From: Arenibacter echinorum
GTDB taxonomy: Bacteria > Bacteroidota > Bacteroidia > Flavobacteriales > Flavobacteriaceae
Assembly (NCBI RefSeq): GCF_003259375.1
Contig: NZ_QLLN01000011.1
Span: 39,806 to 103,805 of the forward strand
Direction of reading: 5' to 3'
Length of the DNA stretch: 64,000 nt
Positions 47,086-56,411 of the stretch are shown piece after piece. The position numbers and the translations under genes are program-made. Each line of letters starts with the position of its first letter. The first letter of the stretch is position 1. The notes below the pieces were generated by a model that was not told the origin of the DNA, searched no databases, and was given only the letters and a program-made list of their open reading frames with translations.

Positions 47086-47667
47086 TTATAGTTGATCCTT
47101 TTTAATCCATATTGGCAATGGCAAGGGTTGGTAATTTTTCATTTTATGTAATAGTCCGTCAATAGAGTTATCTACCAACAATATATCGTAATATTCCTGC
47201 TTTAAAAATCCTTTAGTTACCATGGTACGTAACATAGCTAGCAATTCATCATAAAACCCATTAATATTTAAAAGGCCAATTGGTTTTTGGTGCAGCCCAA
47301 GTTGAGCCCAGGTAATCATCTCGAACAACTCCTCCATAGTACCATACCCCCCTGGAAGTGTAATGATTCCGTCGGAGAGGTCATGCATCCTTAATTTCCG
47401 TTGATGCATATTTTCGGTAATTATAAGTTTGGTAAGTCCGTTATGAAATACTTCCTTTAATTTTAAAAAATCGGGGATAACACCTATAACCCTGCCCTTA
47501 TGGTCCAGGGCTCCTTGGGCCAATCTTCCCATAATACCAATTTTCGCGGCACCATAGACCAATGTTATACCCTCTTTTGCAAAAATTGCCCCCAACTCAT
47601 AGGCGCATTCCACTATTTCTGGATCATTGCCCTCACTGCTTCCACAAAATACAACTATGCTTTCCAT
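47086..47667 (-). CDS. LOG-family (TIGR00730) nucleoside-monophosphate phosphoribohydrolase-like protein
   Basis: Lysine-decarboxylase-like Rossmann protein of the LOG family, which in plants and some bacteria hydrolyses cytokinin nucleotides. The hallmark PGGYGTMEELFEMITWAQLG (PGGxGTxxE) is complete. The start is the ATG at 47667 (MESIVVFCGSSEG); the frame before it opens with GTG. Its stop codon directly precedes the ligA start. Physiological substrate in this organism is not known. Confidence 0.93.
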   Translation of the reverse strand: MESIVVFCGSSEGNDPEIVECAYELGAIFAKEGITLVYGAAKIGIMGRLAQGALDHKGRVIGVIPDFLKLKEVFHNGLTKLIITENMHQRKLRMHDLSDGIITLPGGYGTMEELFEMITWAQLGLHQKPIGLLNINGFYDELLAMLRTMVTKGFLKQEYYDILLVDNSIDGLLHKMKNYQPLPLPIWIKKDQL

Positions 47668-47758
47668 ATTTATCGAACTTTCCACTTGGGAAAATATTAG
47701 TGATCTATAACTTTTTTAATTCCTTGGGCTTTAAGAGACCATGGCTATGTCTGCTATT

Positions 47759-48631
47759 TCAACTTATTTGTTTAGGGTCGAGCTGTCCTTTTAACATTCT
47801 GTCATTTCCAAACATATCTTTTCTGAGCTCAATTTCGCTAAAATTTTCCGCTCTCAGAAGTTGTTTCATTTCTTCGCCAAGATATTGATTTATCTCAAAA
47901 AACAGGATCCCGCTTTTCTTTAGATGGCCTAAAGCAAAGCTTGTTATTTTTTTGTAGAAAATCAATGGATCCTCATCTGAAACAAAAAGAGCCAAACCGG
48001 GTTCGTGCTCCACGACATTATTTTTCATTTCCAATTTTTCCAATTCCCTGACATAGGGAGGGTTGGACACTATTACATCAAATTTATCTTTAAAACCCAT
48101 AATAGATAAAATATCCGCTTCCAGAAAGACTATATCCACTTCATTATCCATGGCGTTCTGCCCGGCCATCTGCAATGCTTTTTTTGAAATATCCAGGGCA
48201 TATACTTTGGCATTGGGCAAGTTTTTGGCCAGGGAGATGGCAATACAACCACTTCCTGTCCCAATATCCAGTATTTTCACTTCTTCCCGAGCCCCCCCTT
48301 TTTGAACCTCATTTATAATCCAATAAACCAATTCCTCCGTTTCGGGCCTAGGTATCAAAACGTTTTCATCTACACGAAACTCCAGTTCGCAAAAATGGGC
48401 CTTCCCTAAAATGTGTTGAATAGGACGTTCTTGTTTTAATTGGCTCAATGCATAAAACAAAGGATCCTCATTTTCCTTGGACACCACAAGATTAGGTTGC
48501 AAGGCCAAAACAAATCTTTCCAAACCCAAATAATGATCTATTACCAAGTAAAAAAAACTATCCACCTCTTCTTTTGGAAAAAGGGGATCCAGCTCTATAT
48601 GGTAAATGTTCTTAATTTCTTTTAATAACAT
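47759..48631 (-). CDS. prmC: Peptide chain release factor N5-glutamine methyltransferase
   Basis: Methylates the GGQ glutamine of release factors RF1 and RF2. The 290 residues have an N-terminal helical domain, QERPIQHILGKAHFCELEFR (67-86), RPETEELVYW, the SAM loop ILDIGTGSGCIAISLA and the catalytic NPPY (190-193) in IVSNPPYVREL. All key residues are intact. The gene stands between the LOG gene and a GNAT gene on the same strand. Confidence 0.97.
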   Translation of the reverse strand: MLLKEIKNIYHIELDPLFPKEEVDSFFYLVIDHYLGLERFVLALQPNLVVSKENEDPLFYALSQLKQERPIQHILGKAHFCELEFRVDENVLIPRPETEELVYWIINEVQKGGAREEVKILDIGTGSGCIAISLAKNLPNAKVYALDISKKALQMAGQNAMDNEVDIVFLEADILSIMGFKDKFDVIVSNPPYVRELEKLEMKNNVVEHEPGLALFVSDEDPLIFYKKITSFALGHLKKSGILFFEINQYLGEEMKQLLRAENFSEIELRKDMFGNDRMLKGQLDPKQIS

Positions 48632-48699
48632 TCTAAATTTTTGGCAAACATTGTAATCATTATGTACCTAAAAAGGATCCATAATGATCTAAACTGTGT

Positions 48700-49185
48700 C
48701 TATAAACTTTTAAGCATCCAAACCGGACATGAATAATGACCGGTATTTCCCATTGGCGCTTTGATATAATGAAACCCGGACTTTAAATATAATTTTTGGG
48801 CGTCTTCCATATAGGGCATGGTTTCCAAATAACAGTGTTCGTAGCCATATTCAGTAGCTCTGTCCAAGCATATATTGATCATTTTAATTCCCAATCCCCT
48901 TCCCCTGGCCTCTTCTAGAAAATACATCTTCTGTAATTCACAGATGTTGCCATCGTAATTCTCCAACTGGGCAATTCCGGCGCAACCAATAATCTTACCG
49001 TTATCCTCCACCACAAAATAATCGGCCTTTGGTACGTCATAGTTTTCGAACATATGATCCAAGGCCTTATCCGCATAGGCGGTACCCACTTTAGGAACAC
49101 CCAGGTCCTCCAAAACTTTTCTTATTACCCTGGCAACATTCTCATTGTCTTTGGGCTGAATTTCCCTTATGATAGTGACTAACAT
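48700..49185 (-). CDS. GNAT-family N-acetyltransferase
   Basis: A 161-residue acetyltransferase. The acetyl-CoA-binding motif A is EEARGRGLGIKMINICLD, preceded by GKIIGCAGIAQLENYDGNIC and followed by HCYLETMPYMEDAQKLYLKSGF. Substrate is unknown. Its ATG is adjacent, back to back, to an ATG on the opposite strand (CATATG at 49183-49188) that could belong to the long form of RibD; promoters must lie inside one another's genes. Confidence 0.92.
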   Translation of the reverse strand: MLVTIIREIQPKDNENVARVIRKVLEDLGVPKVGTAYADKALDHMFENYDVPKADYFVVEDNGKIIGCAGIAQLENYDGNICELQKMYFLEEARGRGLGIKMINICLDRATEYGYEHCYLETMPYMEDAQKLYLKSGFHYIKAPMGNTGHYSCPVWMLKSL

Positions 49186-49227
49186 ATGATTACCAATAAT
49201 CTACTTATATTGTTCTATTTTTACGAA

Positions 49228-50277
49228 GTGAAGATACACGAAAAATATATTTCAAGATGCATACAGCTCGCCAAAAATGGCCTGGGAACTACCTTTCCCA
49301 ACCCGATGGTGGGCAGTGTTATTGTACATGAAGGCAAAATTATAGGAGAGGGTTACACCAGTCCCTATGGTGGTTCCCATGCCGAGGTAAACGCTATAAA
49401 TTCCGTAAAGGACAAGGTGCTTTTAAAGAAAGCTGCCATATATGTTACCCTGGAACCATGTTCCCATTTTGGAAAAACGCCTCCATGTGCAGACCTAATC
49501 ATTAAGCATCAAATTCCGAATGTTGTTATAGGCCTTTTGGATCCACATGAAAAAGTTGCCGGAAAGGGCATTGAAAAATTAAAAGCTGCAGGCTGCAATG
49601 TCACTGTGGTTGTCCTGGAAAAAGAATGTATGGAACACCATAAACGGTTCCTAACCTCCCATACCAAAAAAAGACCATATATTATTTTGAAATGGGCAGA
49701 AACGGCAGATGGCTTCATAGCTCCCGCCCAAGATAAAAGAAATAACAATCCTGAACCTTATTGGATCAGCAATCCTTATTCCCAACAACTGGTCCACCAA
49801 TGGCGCAGTCAGGAACAGGCCATTTTGGTAGGGACCAACACAGTATTGGTCGATAATCCAAAGTTAAACGTTCGTCATTGGAAAGGAAGGAATCCAATTC
49901 GAATTGTTTTGGACAGGGAGTTGAAAATCGACAATAAACACCACGTTTTGGATGGAAGCGTAAAAACCATCATCATTACCGCCCAAAAGCCTGAAAATCC
50001 ACATAAGGGAATTATATATGAGGTTATTGATTTTGAAAATAATTTGGTAACCCAAATTTGCGACATCCTACATAAGCATGATATTATAAGTGTCATCATT
50101 GAAGGAGGCGCCAAAACACTACAAAGCTTTATAGACTCCGAATTATGGGACGAGGCTAGAATCTTCAAGGGCAAGAGTCAATTTAGGGAAGGCTTGGAAT
50201 CTCCAAGGATCCATGGGTTTCTTGAAAGTGAAACGCAAATAGAATCAGACATATTAACTCTCTTAAAACATGATTAA
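49228..50277 (+). CDS. ribD: Bifunctional riboflavin biosynthesis protein RibD
   Basis: Deaminase and reductase for early riboflavin steps. I prefer GTG at 49228 as start because the product then begins VKIHEKYISRCIQLAKNGLG, as in relatives; an in-frame ATG at 49186 would add 14 hydrophobic residues. The deaminase zinc site is HAEVNAI with CSHFGKTPPCADLI. The reductase half begins near KKRPYIILKWAETADGFIA and includes VDNPKLNVRHWKGRNPIRIVL. Its 3' end overlaps the HAD gene by eight bases. Confidence 0.94.
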   Translation: MKIHEKYISRCIQLAKNGLGTTFPNPMVGSVIVHEGKIIGEGYTSPYGGSHAEVNAINSVKDKVLLKKAAIYVTLEPCSHFGKTPPCADLIIKHQIPNVVIGLLDPHEKVAGKGIEKLKAAGCNVTVVVLEKECMEHHKRFLTSHTKKRPYIILKWAETADGFIAPAQDKRNNNPEPYWISNPYSQQLVHQWRSQEQAILVGTNTVLVDNPKLNVRHWKGRNPIRIVLDRELKIDNKHHVLDGSVKTIIITAQKPENPHKGIIYEVIDFENNLVTQICDILHKHDIISVIIEGGAKTLQSFIDSELWDEARIFKGKSQFREGLESPRIHGFLESETQIESDILTLLKHD

Positions 50278-50872
50278 AAACATCATATTCGATTTTGGGG
50301 ACATCTTCATCAACCTTGATAAACAGGTAGTTTTTAGGGCACTGCAAGATAACGGCATCCAAGAATTTTTACCTAAATACCATACTATTAACGAAGACTT
50401 TGAAGTTGGCAAAATTAGTCCGCAAGAATTTGTAGAAAGACTACAACCTGATTTTCTACACCTTAGCCCTCAAGCAATTACCGATATTTGGAATTCCATG
50501 TTGTTGGATTTTCCAGAATATCGCCTCAACTTTTTGGAAAACTTGGCAAAGGAGAACAGCTATAGATTATTTCTTTTGAGCAATACCAATGCCCTTCACA
50601 TTCCACATGTAATCAAGATTATGGGCAATGAAAGTTTTGAACGGTTTAAAAGTTCGTTTGAACAGTTCTATTTATCACACGAAATACAATTGAGAAAACC
50701 GAACCACGAAATATTCCAATTTGTTCTGGAGCAAAATAGATTGGACCCCCAGGATACACTTTTTATTGATGACACCAAGGAAAATACGGATGCAGCTAAG
50801 GAATTGGGTATAAACACTTGGAATCTAATTGTAGGCAAGGAAGATGTGGTTAATTTAAAGGAGAGACTATAA
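50270..50872 (+). CDS. HAD-superfamily hydrolase
   Basis: A 200-residue haloacid-dehalogenase-type phosphatase. Motif I is IIFDFGDIFINLDKQ, with the nucleophile Asp8 and acid Asp11. The helical cap follows, then FLLSNTNALHIPHV (motif II), QLRKPNHEIFQFVLE (motif III lysine) and TLFIDDTKENTDAAKELG (motif IV aspartates). It overlaps ribD by eight bases and may supply the missing riboflavin-pathway phosphatase; that link is inference from position only. Confidence 0.92.
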   Translation: MIKNIIFDFGDIFINLDKQVVFRALQDNGIQEFLPKYHTINEDFEVGKISPQEFVERLQPDFLHLSPQAITDIWNSMLLDFPEYRLNFLENLAKENSYRLFLLSNTNALHIPHVIKIMGNESFERFKSSFEQFYLSHEIQLRKPNHEIFQFVLEQNRLDPQDTLFIDDTKENTDAAKELGINTWNLIVGKEDVVNLKERL

Positions 50873-50873
50873 C

Positions 50874-51737
50874 ATGTTGGACCTTGCGTTAAGTATACTG
50901 TTTTCCAGCTTAATTTTTGTGGTTTTTAAATTGTATGACACCTATAAGATTCAAACTCTTTACGCCATCATAATCAACTATGTAGTAGCCTCTGCGGTAG
51001 GAATGTTTTTTTACGAAAAAAAAATTGAATTGTTCGAAATCCCAGCGAAACCATGGTTCCTTGGGACATTGGTTTTGGGAATATTGTTCATAGTTGTATT
51101 TAACCTTATGGCGGCCACCTCACAAAGAAGTGGAGTCTCGGTGGCTTCGGTTGCAACTAAAATGTCCCTGGTAATACCGGTCATATTTGGTTTGTTGGTA
51201 TATAATGAAAAACTGGGAGCCTTAAAATCAGTAGGAATTCTATTGGCCTTGGCCGCCGTATACTTTGCATCTGTTAAGGAAAAGGATATCCCCCTCAAGA
51301 AAAATATCATTATACTGCCCACCTTGGTTTTTATTGGTTCCGGAATAATAGATACCAGCATTAAGTATTTGGAGGAGACCTTGGTCCCAAAGGAGGAATT
51401 TCCCTTATTTTCTGCGGTGGTTTTTGGTTCTGCCGCAACTACAGGGCTTATATTTATTACGATCAAATCCTTAAAAAAACGCACGGTGCCCAATATAACA
51501 ACTATATTAGGAGGAATTACCCTAGGCATTCTAAATTATTTTTCGATATTTTACCTATTGCGCGCACTGCAGCACGAGAACCTAAATAGTGCCTCTGTTT
51601 TCACCATTAACAATGTAGCCATAGTTATGTTTTCTACGCTTTTGGGGGTTGTTCTGTTCAAAGAGCGTATCAGCATCAAAAATTGGGTGGGAATTACACT
51701 CGCGATTATTAGCATTTTGCTAGTGGCTTTTTTTTAA
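50874..51737 (+). CDS. EamA/DMT-family transporter
   Basis: Ten-helix drug/metabolite transporter-type permease of 287 residues with two EamA repeats. The repeats show YNEKLGALKSVGILLALAAV and, in the second half, ISIKNWVGITLAIISILLVA, each with the Glu-Lys/Arg loop before the last helix. It starts one base after the HAD stop and is followed nine bases later by the YigZ gene, so ribD, HAD, EamA and yigZ likely form one operon. The transported compound is unknown. Confidence 0.92.
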   Translation: MLDLALSILFSSLIFVVFKLYDTYKIQTLYAIIINYVVASAVGMFFYEKKIELFEIPAKPWFLGTLVLGILFIVVFNLMAATSQRSGVSVASVATKMSLVIPVIFGLLVYNEKLGALKSVGILLALAAVYFASVKEKDIPLKKNIIILPTLVFIGSGIIDTSIKYLEETLVPKEEFPLFSAVVFGSAATTGLIFITIKSLKKRTVPNITTILGGITLGILNYFSIFYLLRALQHENLNSASVFTINNVAIVMFSTLLGVVLFKERISIKNWVGITLAIISILLVAFF

Positions 51738-51746
51738 TAGAACTAT

Positions 51747-52358
51747 ATGGAGTTAGACATTTACAAAACCTTGAAAGCACCTTCGGAGGAAATTTTGTTC
51801 AAAGAACGCAAAAGCAAGTTTTTTGGTTACGCCTATCCAATACAGCATGAGGACGAGGTAAAACCCATTATTGAAGAGCTCAGAAAACAACACCATACCG
51901 CCAACCATGTATGCTACGCCTGGCAGTTAGGAGTTGAAGATATTAATTACAGGGCCAATGACGATGGTGAACCCAATAATTCCGCGGGAATGCCCATATA
52001 CGGTCAAATACAGTCTTTTGGAGTAACCAACGTCCTAGTGGCCGTGGCCCGTATCTTTGGCGGCACAAAACTAGGGGTCGGCGGATTGATATCCGCTTAT
52101 AGGACAGCGGCACAAATGGCACTGGATTCGGCGGAAATAATAAAAAAAACATTACAACAACGATATTTGCTTTGTTTTGAATATTCGGAAATGGACAAGG
52201 TTATGCGAACCTTAAAGCAGCATCAAATGGAAATAGTTAGCCAGAAAATGGAAATGGACTGCAAAATTGAGATTTCCGTTAGGCAAAACGATGCCCTTCT
52301 TACAGAAAATATTTTTACAGCAATGTATCCTGTGAAAATTAAAAAACTAGATGTCTAA
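51747..52358 (+). CDS. YigZ/IMPACT-family protein
   Basis: A 203-residue protein of the YigZ/IMPACT family, linked in E. coli with ribosome or RNA-related roles. The conserved N-domain has FKERKSKFFGYAYPIQHEDE, HTANHVCYAWQLG, RANDDGEPNNSAGMPIYGQI and VARIFGGTKLGVGGLISAYR, all complete. A C-terminal EF-G-like alpha/beta domain follows. The 3' end overlaps the convergent thioesterase gene by twelve bases. Confidence 0.95.
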   Translation: MELDIYKTLKAPSEEILFKERKSKFFGYAYPIQHEDEVKPIIEELRKQHHTANHVCYAWQLGVEDINYRANDDGEPNNSAGMPIYGQIQSFGVTNVLVAVARIFGGTKLGVGGLISAYRTAAQMALDSAEIIKKTLQQRYLLCFEYSEMDKVMRTLKQHQMEIVSQKMEMDCKIEISVRQNDALLTENIFTAMYPVKIKKLDV

Positions 52359-52745
52359 GTTATCGAGAATATAATTTGGACATTTTATGGGCTTATTGGT
52401 TTTCATATCCATAAATGCCAAAACCGTGTTCGCTTCTATTAACAATTCTTTCTCTTCATTTCGTATCTCATAGTCAAATTCTATTCTAACCATAGGCCGT
52501 TTCCGGATATAAGTTGTAACCGTTAAAAGATCGTCATATACTGCCGATTTCTTAAATAATATGTTTAAAGAAATTACAGGCAACATTATACCGTTTTCCT
52601 CCATCTTTTTGTAGGAAATGCCCATAGACCTTAACCATTCAACCCGTCCCATCTCCAGATATTGCGCGTAATTTCCGTGATAAACTACGCCCATTTGATC
52701 TGTTTCGCCATACCTGACCCTAAAAGAAAATTCATTAAAATCCAT
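52347..52745 (-). CDS. Acyl-CoA thioesterase (YbgC/4-HBT type)
   Basis: Hotdog-fold thioesterase of 132 residues. The catalytic region is RYGETDQMGVVYHGNYAQYLEMGRVEWLR (about 9-37), where the Asp of GETDQMG acts in hydrolysis. The rest is a compact hotdog with KSAVYDDLLTVTTYIRKRP. Unlike E. coli ybgC it is not next to tol-pal genes. The chain length of its acyl substrate is unknown. Confidence 0.94.
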   Translation of the reverse strand: MDFNEFSFRVRYGETDQMGVVYHGNYAQYLEMGRVEWLRSMGISYKKMEENGIMLPVISLNILFKKSAVYDDLLTVTTYIRKRPMVRIEFDYEIRNEEKELLIEANTVLAFMDMKTNKPIKCPNYILDNLDI

Positions 52746-52943
52746 GTTATTCCGTGTAAAACCTTTATATTTAAAAGTGTGAAAATAATGTGGTACAACA
52801 TGAGAAAAAAAAAGAGAAAATTCAACCTCTTTGGATTTTTTTTTTAGAATATTTGTTCACATATTTGCCCACTTGATAGTCCCACTTGACCTGGCCGAAT
52901 ATCATCCTTAATTTACACTAACCAAAAAAAGAAAACTTTAAAA

Positions 52944-54368
52944 ATGAGTGTTACTGCAACGTCCGTATGGAACCATTGTTTGGGCTTTATTAAAGACAAT
53001 ATCCAACCGCAGGCATTCAAAACTTGGTTCGAACCAATTAAACCTGTTAAGCTTTCCGATAATGCCTTGAGCATTCAAGTTCCGAGTAAATTTTTTTATG
53101 AATGGTTGGAAGAGCACTATGTTAAATTGTTAAAAGTAGCCCTTACCAAAGAATTGGGTGAGACCGCTAAATTGGTGTACATCATTAAAATGGAAAACAC
53201 CTATGGTAATCGGGAACCTTTTACAGAAAAAATACCTAGCTCCAATAGATCCCATGTAGAGCCACAGGAATTGGACGTGGCCATAAAATCCAAAAATCCG
53301 GAATTAAAAAATCCATTTGTAATACCGGGGATCAGAAATATAAAGATTGAATCCCAATTAAACCCGAGTTATAATTTCGATAATTTCTTGGAAGGCGACT
53401 CCAACAGACTAGCAAGATCGGCTGGTATGGCCGTTGCCAACAAACCTGGGGGTACCTCTTTTAATCCATTATTGGTGTTTGGCGGTGTAGGTTTGGGAAA
53501 AACACATTTGGCCCATGCCATTGGTGTGGAAATAAAGGACAAATATCCAGAAAGGACAGTATTATATATCTCTGCTGAAAAATTTACCCAGCAATATATT
53601 GAATCGGTCAAGAAAAACACTAGAAACGATTTTATTCATTTCTATCAGTTAATCGATGTGCTCATTATTGACGATGTACAATTTTTATCGGGAAAATCGG
53701 GAACACAGGACGTGTTCTTCCATATTTTCAATCATTTGCATCAAAACGGCAAACAGGTAATCCTAACCTCGGACAAAGCCCCTGTTGATATGCAAGACAT
53801 AGAACAGCGTTTGCTTTCCCGTTTTAAATGGGGTTTATCTGCCGAGCTACAAACACCTGATTACGAAACAAGGATATCGATTTTAAAAAACAAATTGTAT
53901 CGGGATGGCGTGGAAATGCCAGACGACATTATAGACTATGTTGCCAAGCATATAAAAACCAATATCAGGGAATTGGAAGGAGCCATAATTTCCTTGATTG
54001 CCCAATCTTCCTTCAATAAAAAAGAAGTCACTCTGGAATTGGCCCAATTGGTGGTGGAGAAATTCGTAAAAAACACCAAAAGGGAAGTGTCCATTGATTA
54101 CATCCAAAAGGTAGTCTCCGACTATTTCGAAATGGATGTTGCCACACTACAATCAAAGACAAGAAAAAGACATATTGTACAGGCCAGACAATTGGCAATG
54201 TTCTTTGCAAAAAAATTCACCAAAGCCTCCTTGGCAAGTATAGGGTCCCAGATTGGAAAAAGAGACCACGCTACAGTGTTACACGCATGTAAGACCGTAG
54301 ATAACCTTGCCGAGACCGACAAGCAGTTCCGAAAATACATAGACGACCTAACCAAGAAGTTTTCTTAA
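52944..54368 (+). CDS. dnaA: Chromosomal replication initiator DnaA
   Basis: Binds origin DnaA boxes and melts DNA to start replication. The 474 residues include the N-domain (WNHCLGFIKDNIQPQAFKTW) and a variable linker. The AAA+ core has Walker A VFGGVGLGKTHLAHAIG and Walker B VLIIDDVQFLSG, and the C-terminal DNA-binding domain has the signature IGSQIGKRDHATVLHACKTV. No DnaA-box cluster was seen in the 198 bases upstream, so the origin may be elsewhere. The start ATG at 52944 is the only good choice. Confidence 0.98.
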   Translation: MSVTATSVWNHCLGFIKDNIQPQAFKTWFEPIKPVKLSDNALSIQVPSKFFYEWLEEHYVKLLKVALTKELGETAKLVYIIKMENTYGNREPFTEKIPSSNRSHVEPQELDVAIKSKNPELKNPFVIPGIRNIKIESQLNPSYNFDNFLEGDSNRLARSAGMAVANKPGGTSFNPLLVFGGVGLGKTHLAHAIGVEIKDKYPERTVLYISAEKFTQQYIESVKKNTRNDFIHFYQLIDVLIIDDVQFLSGKSGTQDVFFHIFNHLHQNGKQVILTSDKAPVDMQDIEQRLLSRFKWGLSAELQTPDYETRISILKNKLYRDGVEMPDDIIDYVAKHIKTNIRELEGAIISLIAQSSFNKKEVTLELAQLVVEKFVKNTKREVSIDYIQKVVSDYFEMDVATLQSKTRKRHIVQARQLAMFFAKKFTKASLASIGSQIGKRDHATVLHACKTVDNLAETDKQFRKYIDDLTKKFS

Positions 54369-54381
54369 AACCTCAATTGCC

Positions 54382-54840
54382 ATGAGAACCAAAGTCCTTA
54401 TGGTCTGTTTGGGGAATATATGTAGGTCACCATTGGCCGAGGGTATTTTAAAAAGCAAATTGGGCAAGGAAGCCATCCAGGTCGATTCGGCGGGTACCGC
54501 CAGTTATCATATTGGAAAAAAACCGGATAATCGATCCATATCCATAGCCAAAAAATATGGTATCGACATTAGCCAGCAACGATGCAGGCAATTCACTGCC
54601 AAAGATTTTGACGAATTCGATCTGATTTACGCTATGGACAGAAGTAATTACGAAAACATAATTGCCCTGGCCGAAACTGAAAACGAGATTGCTAAAGTCA
54701 ATTTATTACTTCATAGATCATATGTAGCCAACAAAGAAGTTCCAGACCCCTATTATGGGGGTGAAAATGGTTTTGAGGAAGTATTTCATTTAATTGATGC
54801 GGCATGCACCCTTATTGCACAGGACATAATTCAAAAATAA
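54382..54840 (+). CDS. Low-molecular-weight protein tyrosine phosphatase
   Basis: A 152-residue phosphatase with the P-loop CX5R: VCLGNICRSPLAEG, nucleophile Cys9 and Arg15. The general-acid aspartate lies in VPDPYYGGENGFEEVFHLI. It starts 13 bases after the dnaA stop and is followed by the methyltransferase, making a likely dnaA-ptp-methylase operon. Whether it acts on protein tyrosine kinases of capsule synthesis is not indicated here. Confidence 0.94.
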   Translation: MRTKVLMVCLGNICRSPLAEGILKSKLGKEAIQVDSAGTASYHIGKKPDNRSISIAKKYGIDISQQRCRQFTAKDFDEFDLIYAMDRSNYENIIALAETENEIAKVNLLLHRSYVANKEVPDPYYGGENGFEEVFHLIDAACTLIAQDIIQK

Positions 54841-54850
54841 TCTAATCCCT

Positions 54851-55573
54851 ATGGACCAAACAATGGGCAATATTGGAAAATTATATTTAATCCCTACAAC
54901 CTTGGGCGATAACGAGCCCTTGGAAGTTCTACCCATATCCATCAAAAGGACCATTGAACAAATAGATCATTACATAGTTGAAAATGAAAAAACGGCTAGA
55001 CACTTTATAAAAAAGATCAGCTCCAAAAAGTCGCAGCCAAGTCTACATATCAATGTACTTAACAAATTTACGGAACCAGAAATTCTTCCCACTTTTTTGG
55101 ACCCTTGTTTTGAAGGTTATAATGTAGGCATTATATCGGAAGCAGGTTGCCCAGGAATTGCAGATCCCGGTGCAGATATCGTGAGTATTGCCCATCAAAA
55201 AGGAATACAGGTAGTTCCACTGGTAGGCCCCTCCTCTATTTTATTGGCCTTAATGGCCAGCGGGCTTAACGGTCAAAGTTTTGCTTTTAACGGCTATTTG
55301 CCCATTGAAGCCGGAGAAAGAAAAAAGAGCATCAAGAAATTTGAAAAATTATCCAGAGATTTTGATCAATCACAGATTTTTATTGAAACCCCTTACAGAA
55401 ACGATAAATTATTGGCCGAATTAATAAAAACACTTTCTCCTCAAACCCTGGTTTGCATTGCTTGCGACATAACATTGCCCACAGAGTATATCGCAACCAA
55501 AAAAGTGATGGATTGGCAAAGAATTTCTGTTGACCTTCATAAGAGACCAACTATTTTTATCATTCACTCATAA
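54851..55573 (+). CDS. RsmI-like tetrapyrrole-methylase-fold methyltransferase
   Basis: SAM-dependent methyltransferase of 240 residues, shorter than the classical RsmI but similar in fold. Motifs are KLYLIPTTLGDNEPLEVLP, VGIISEAGCPGIADPGADIV, VVPLVGPSSILLALMASGLN and SFAFNGYLP. This short form is frequent in Bacteroidota beside true RsmI. Methylation of 16S rRNA is plausible but not proven for it. Start is either ATG at 54851 or at 54863. Confidence 0.9.
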   Translation: MDQTMGNIGKLYLIPTTLGDNEPLEVLPISIKRTIEQIDHYIVENEKTARHFIKKISSKKSQPSLHINVLNKFTEPEILPTFLDPCFEGYNVGIISEAGCPGIADPGADIVSIAHQKGIQVVPLVGPSSILLALMASGLNGQSFAFNGYLPIEAGERKKSIKKFEKLSRDFDQSQIFIETPYRNDKLLAELIKTLSPQTLVCIACDITLPTEYIATKKVMDWQRISVDLHKRPTIFIIHS

Positions 55574-55600
55574 AAAAACCCTAACAATATGTTAGGGTCC
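55573..55600 (-). terminator. Terminator of the lysozyme-like gene
   Basis: ACCCTAACA (55578-55586) pairs with TGTTAGGGT (55590-55598). On the minus strand it is followed by seven T, a good terminator for the gene ending at 55626. It lies right after the stop codon of the plus-strand methyltransferase and may stop that transcript too. Confidence 0.82.
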
Positions 55601-55625
55601 TTCCATTTTCATAATTACAAATTCT

Positions 55626-56255
55626 TTATATTCTAGGATTTTTCTTGGGAGTTACATGGGAAATATCGTATCCCGAGAATTTTCTGATATAATAGGAAAC
55701 AGATGACCCAAAGTCATCATCTACATTTAATTCCCCATAAGACCTCAAATATTTTTTTACGTTCCCTGCTCCTGCCAAATGTGCAGCCGCCAATATACCC
55801 GATTCCGTAATCTCCTGACCATTTATGACCACTCCAACAAAACGTTTAATATCCCTTCTCAGAATCCATTTATTTCTAGAAAGATTGGTATGAAATACCC
55901 TTTCCTGCAAAATTGGATCGTTAAGAAATAATGTAGCGTTGTAAACACCTAACAACTCCAAGGTACCTATACCAAATTGGTATTTACCTAGATAACCTAA
56001 GGCATTGGTGGTAAAATAATTTCCTTGAGATTCCTTAAAGGCTAAAGCCTCTTTAAACCCGTTGTAGGATGTTCCTAAAAAGGGTGGCGCAGCCATAGTC
56101 GTTTTTAAAACAGTTCTGTGTTTGGGAAACAAAACTTCTGTAGGTCCATTTACTCTAAAAGCCTCGGGAAGCACCATTTTAACTGGCTTAAACCCATAAC
56201 TAACAAGAATAAAAATCATGATAACGGGGAACAAATAACTTGTCCACTTTCTCAT
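55626..56255 (-). CDS. Lysozyme-like exported protein, probable transglycosylase
   Basis: A 209-residue protein with an N-terminal signal or anchor (YLFPVIMIFILVSYGF). The core NGFKEALAFKESQGNYFTTN, followed by ALGYLGKYQFGIGTLELLG, has the ESxG and GYxGKYQFG pattern of lysozyme-like/lytic transglycosylase domains, with Glu in FKESQG as probable catalytic residue. The later stretch AAAHLAGAGNVKKYLRSYG is similar to such enzymes too. It would act on peptidoglycan in the periplasm, consistent with nearby mltG. Precise family name not certain. Confidence 0.85.
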   Translation of the reverse strand: MRKWTSYLFPVIMIFILVSYGFKPVKMVLPEAFRVNGPTEVLFPKHRTVLKTTMAAPPFLGTSYNGFKEALAFKESQGNYFTTNALGYLGKYQFGIGTLELLGVYNATLFLNDPILQERVFHTNLSRNKWILRRDIKRFVGVVINGQEITESGILAAAHLAGAGNVKKYLRSYGELNVDDDFGSSVSYYIRKFSGYDISHVTPKKNPRI

Positions 56256-56310
56256 ATATTTGTTTTCTTAAGACTAACAACCAAAAAGGGTTTGCTTAAA
56301 TTTCACTTTA

Positions 56311-56318
56311 CAAAGATA
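56311..56318 (-). promoter_or_regulatory. Candidate -7 box of the lysozyme-like gene
   Basis: Minus-strand TATCTTTG, an exact match, 56 bases before the ATG at 56255. A -33 box was not seen. Confidence 0.4.
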
Positions 56319-56411
56319 TGCCCGATTTTTAAAAACAGACCTATTTTAACGCAACTTTGTACAAAATGTTATGATTATTGGATAAATGACACAGAAATAA
56401 GGGTCAGTGGT

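Noticed and set aside
51011-51529. Open frame antisense to the EamA transporter
   Set aside because: Same reason: it overlaps a well-supported permease gene over its whole length.
52746-52943. Possible replication origin before dnaA
   Set aside because: Only one near match to a DnaA box (TTGTTCACA at about 52853) and no cluster or AT-rich repeat array were seen.
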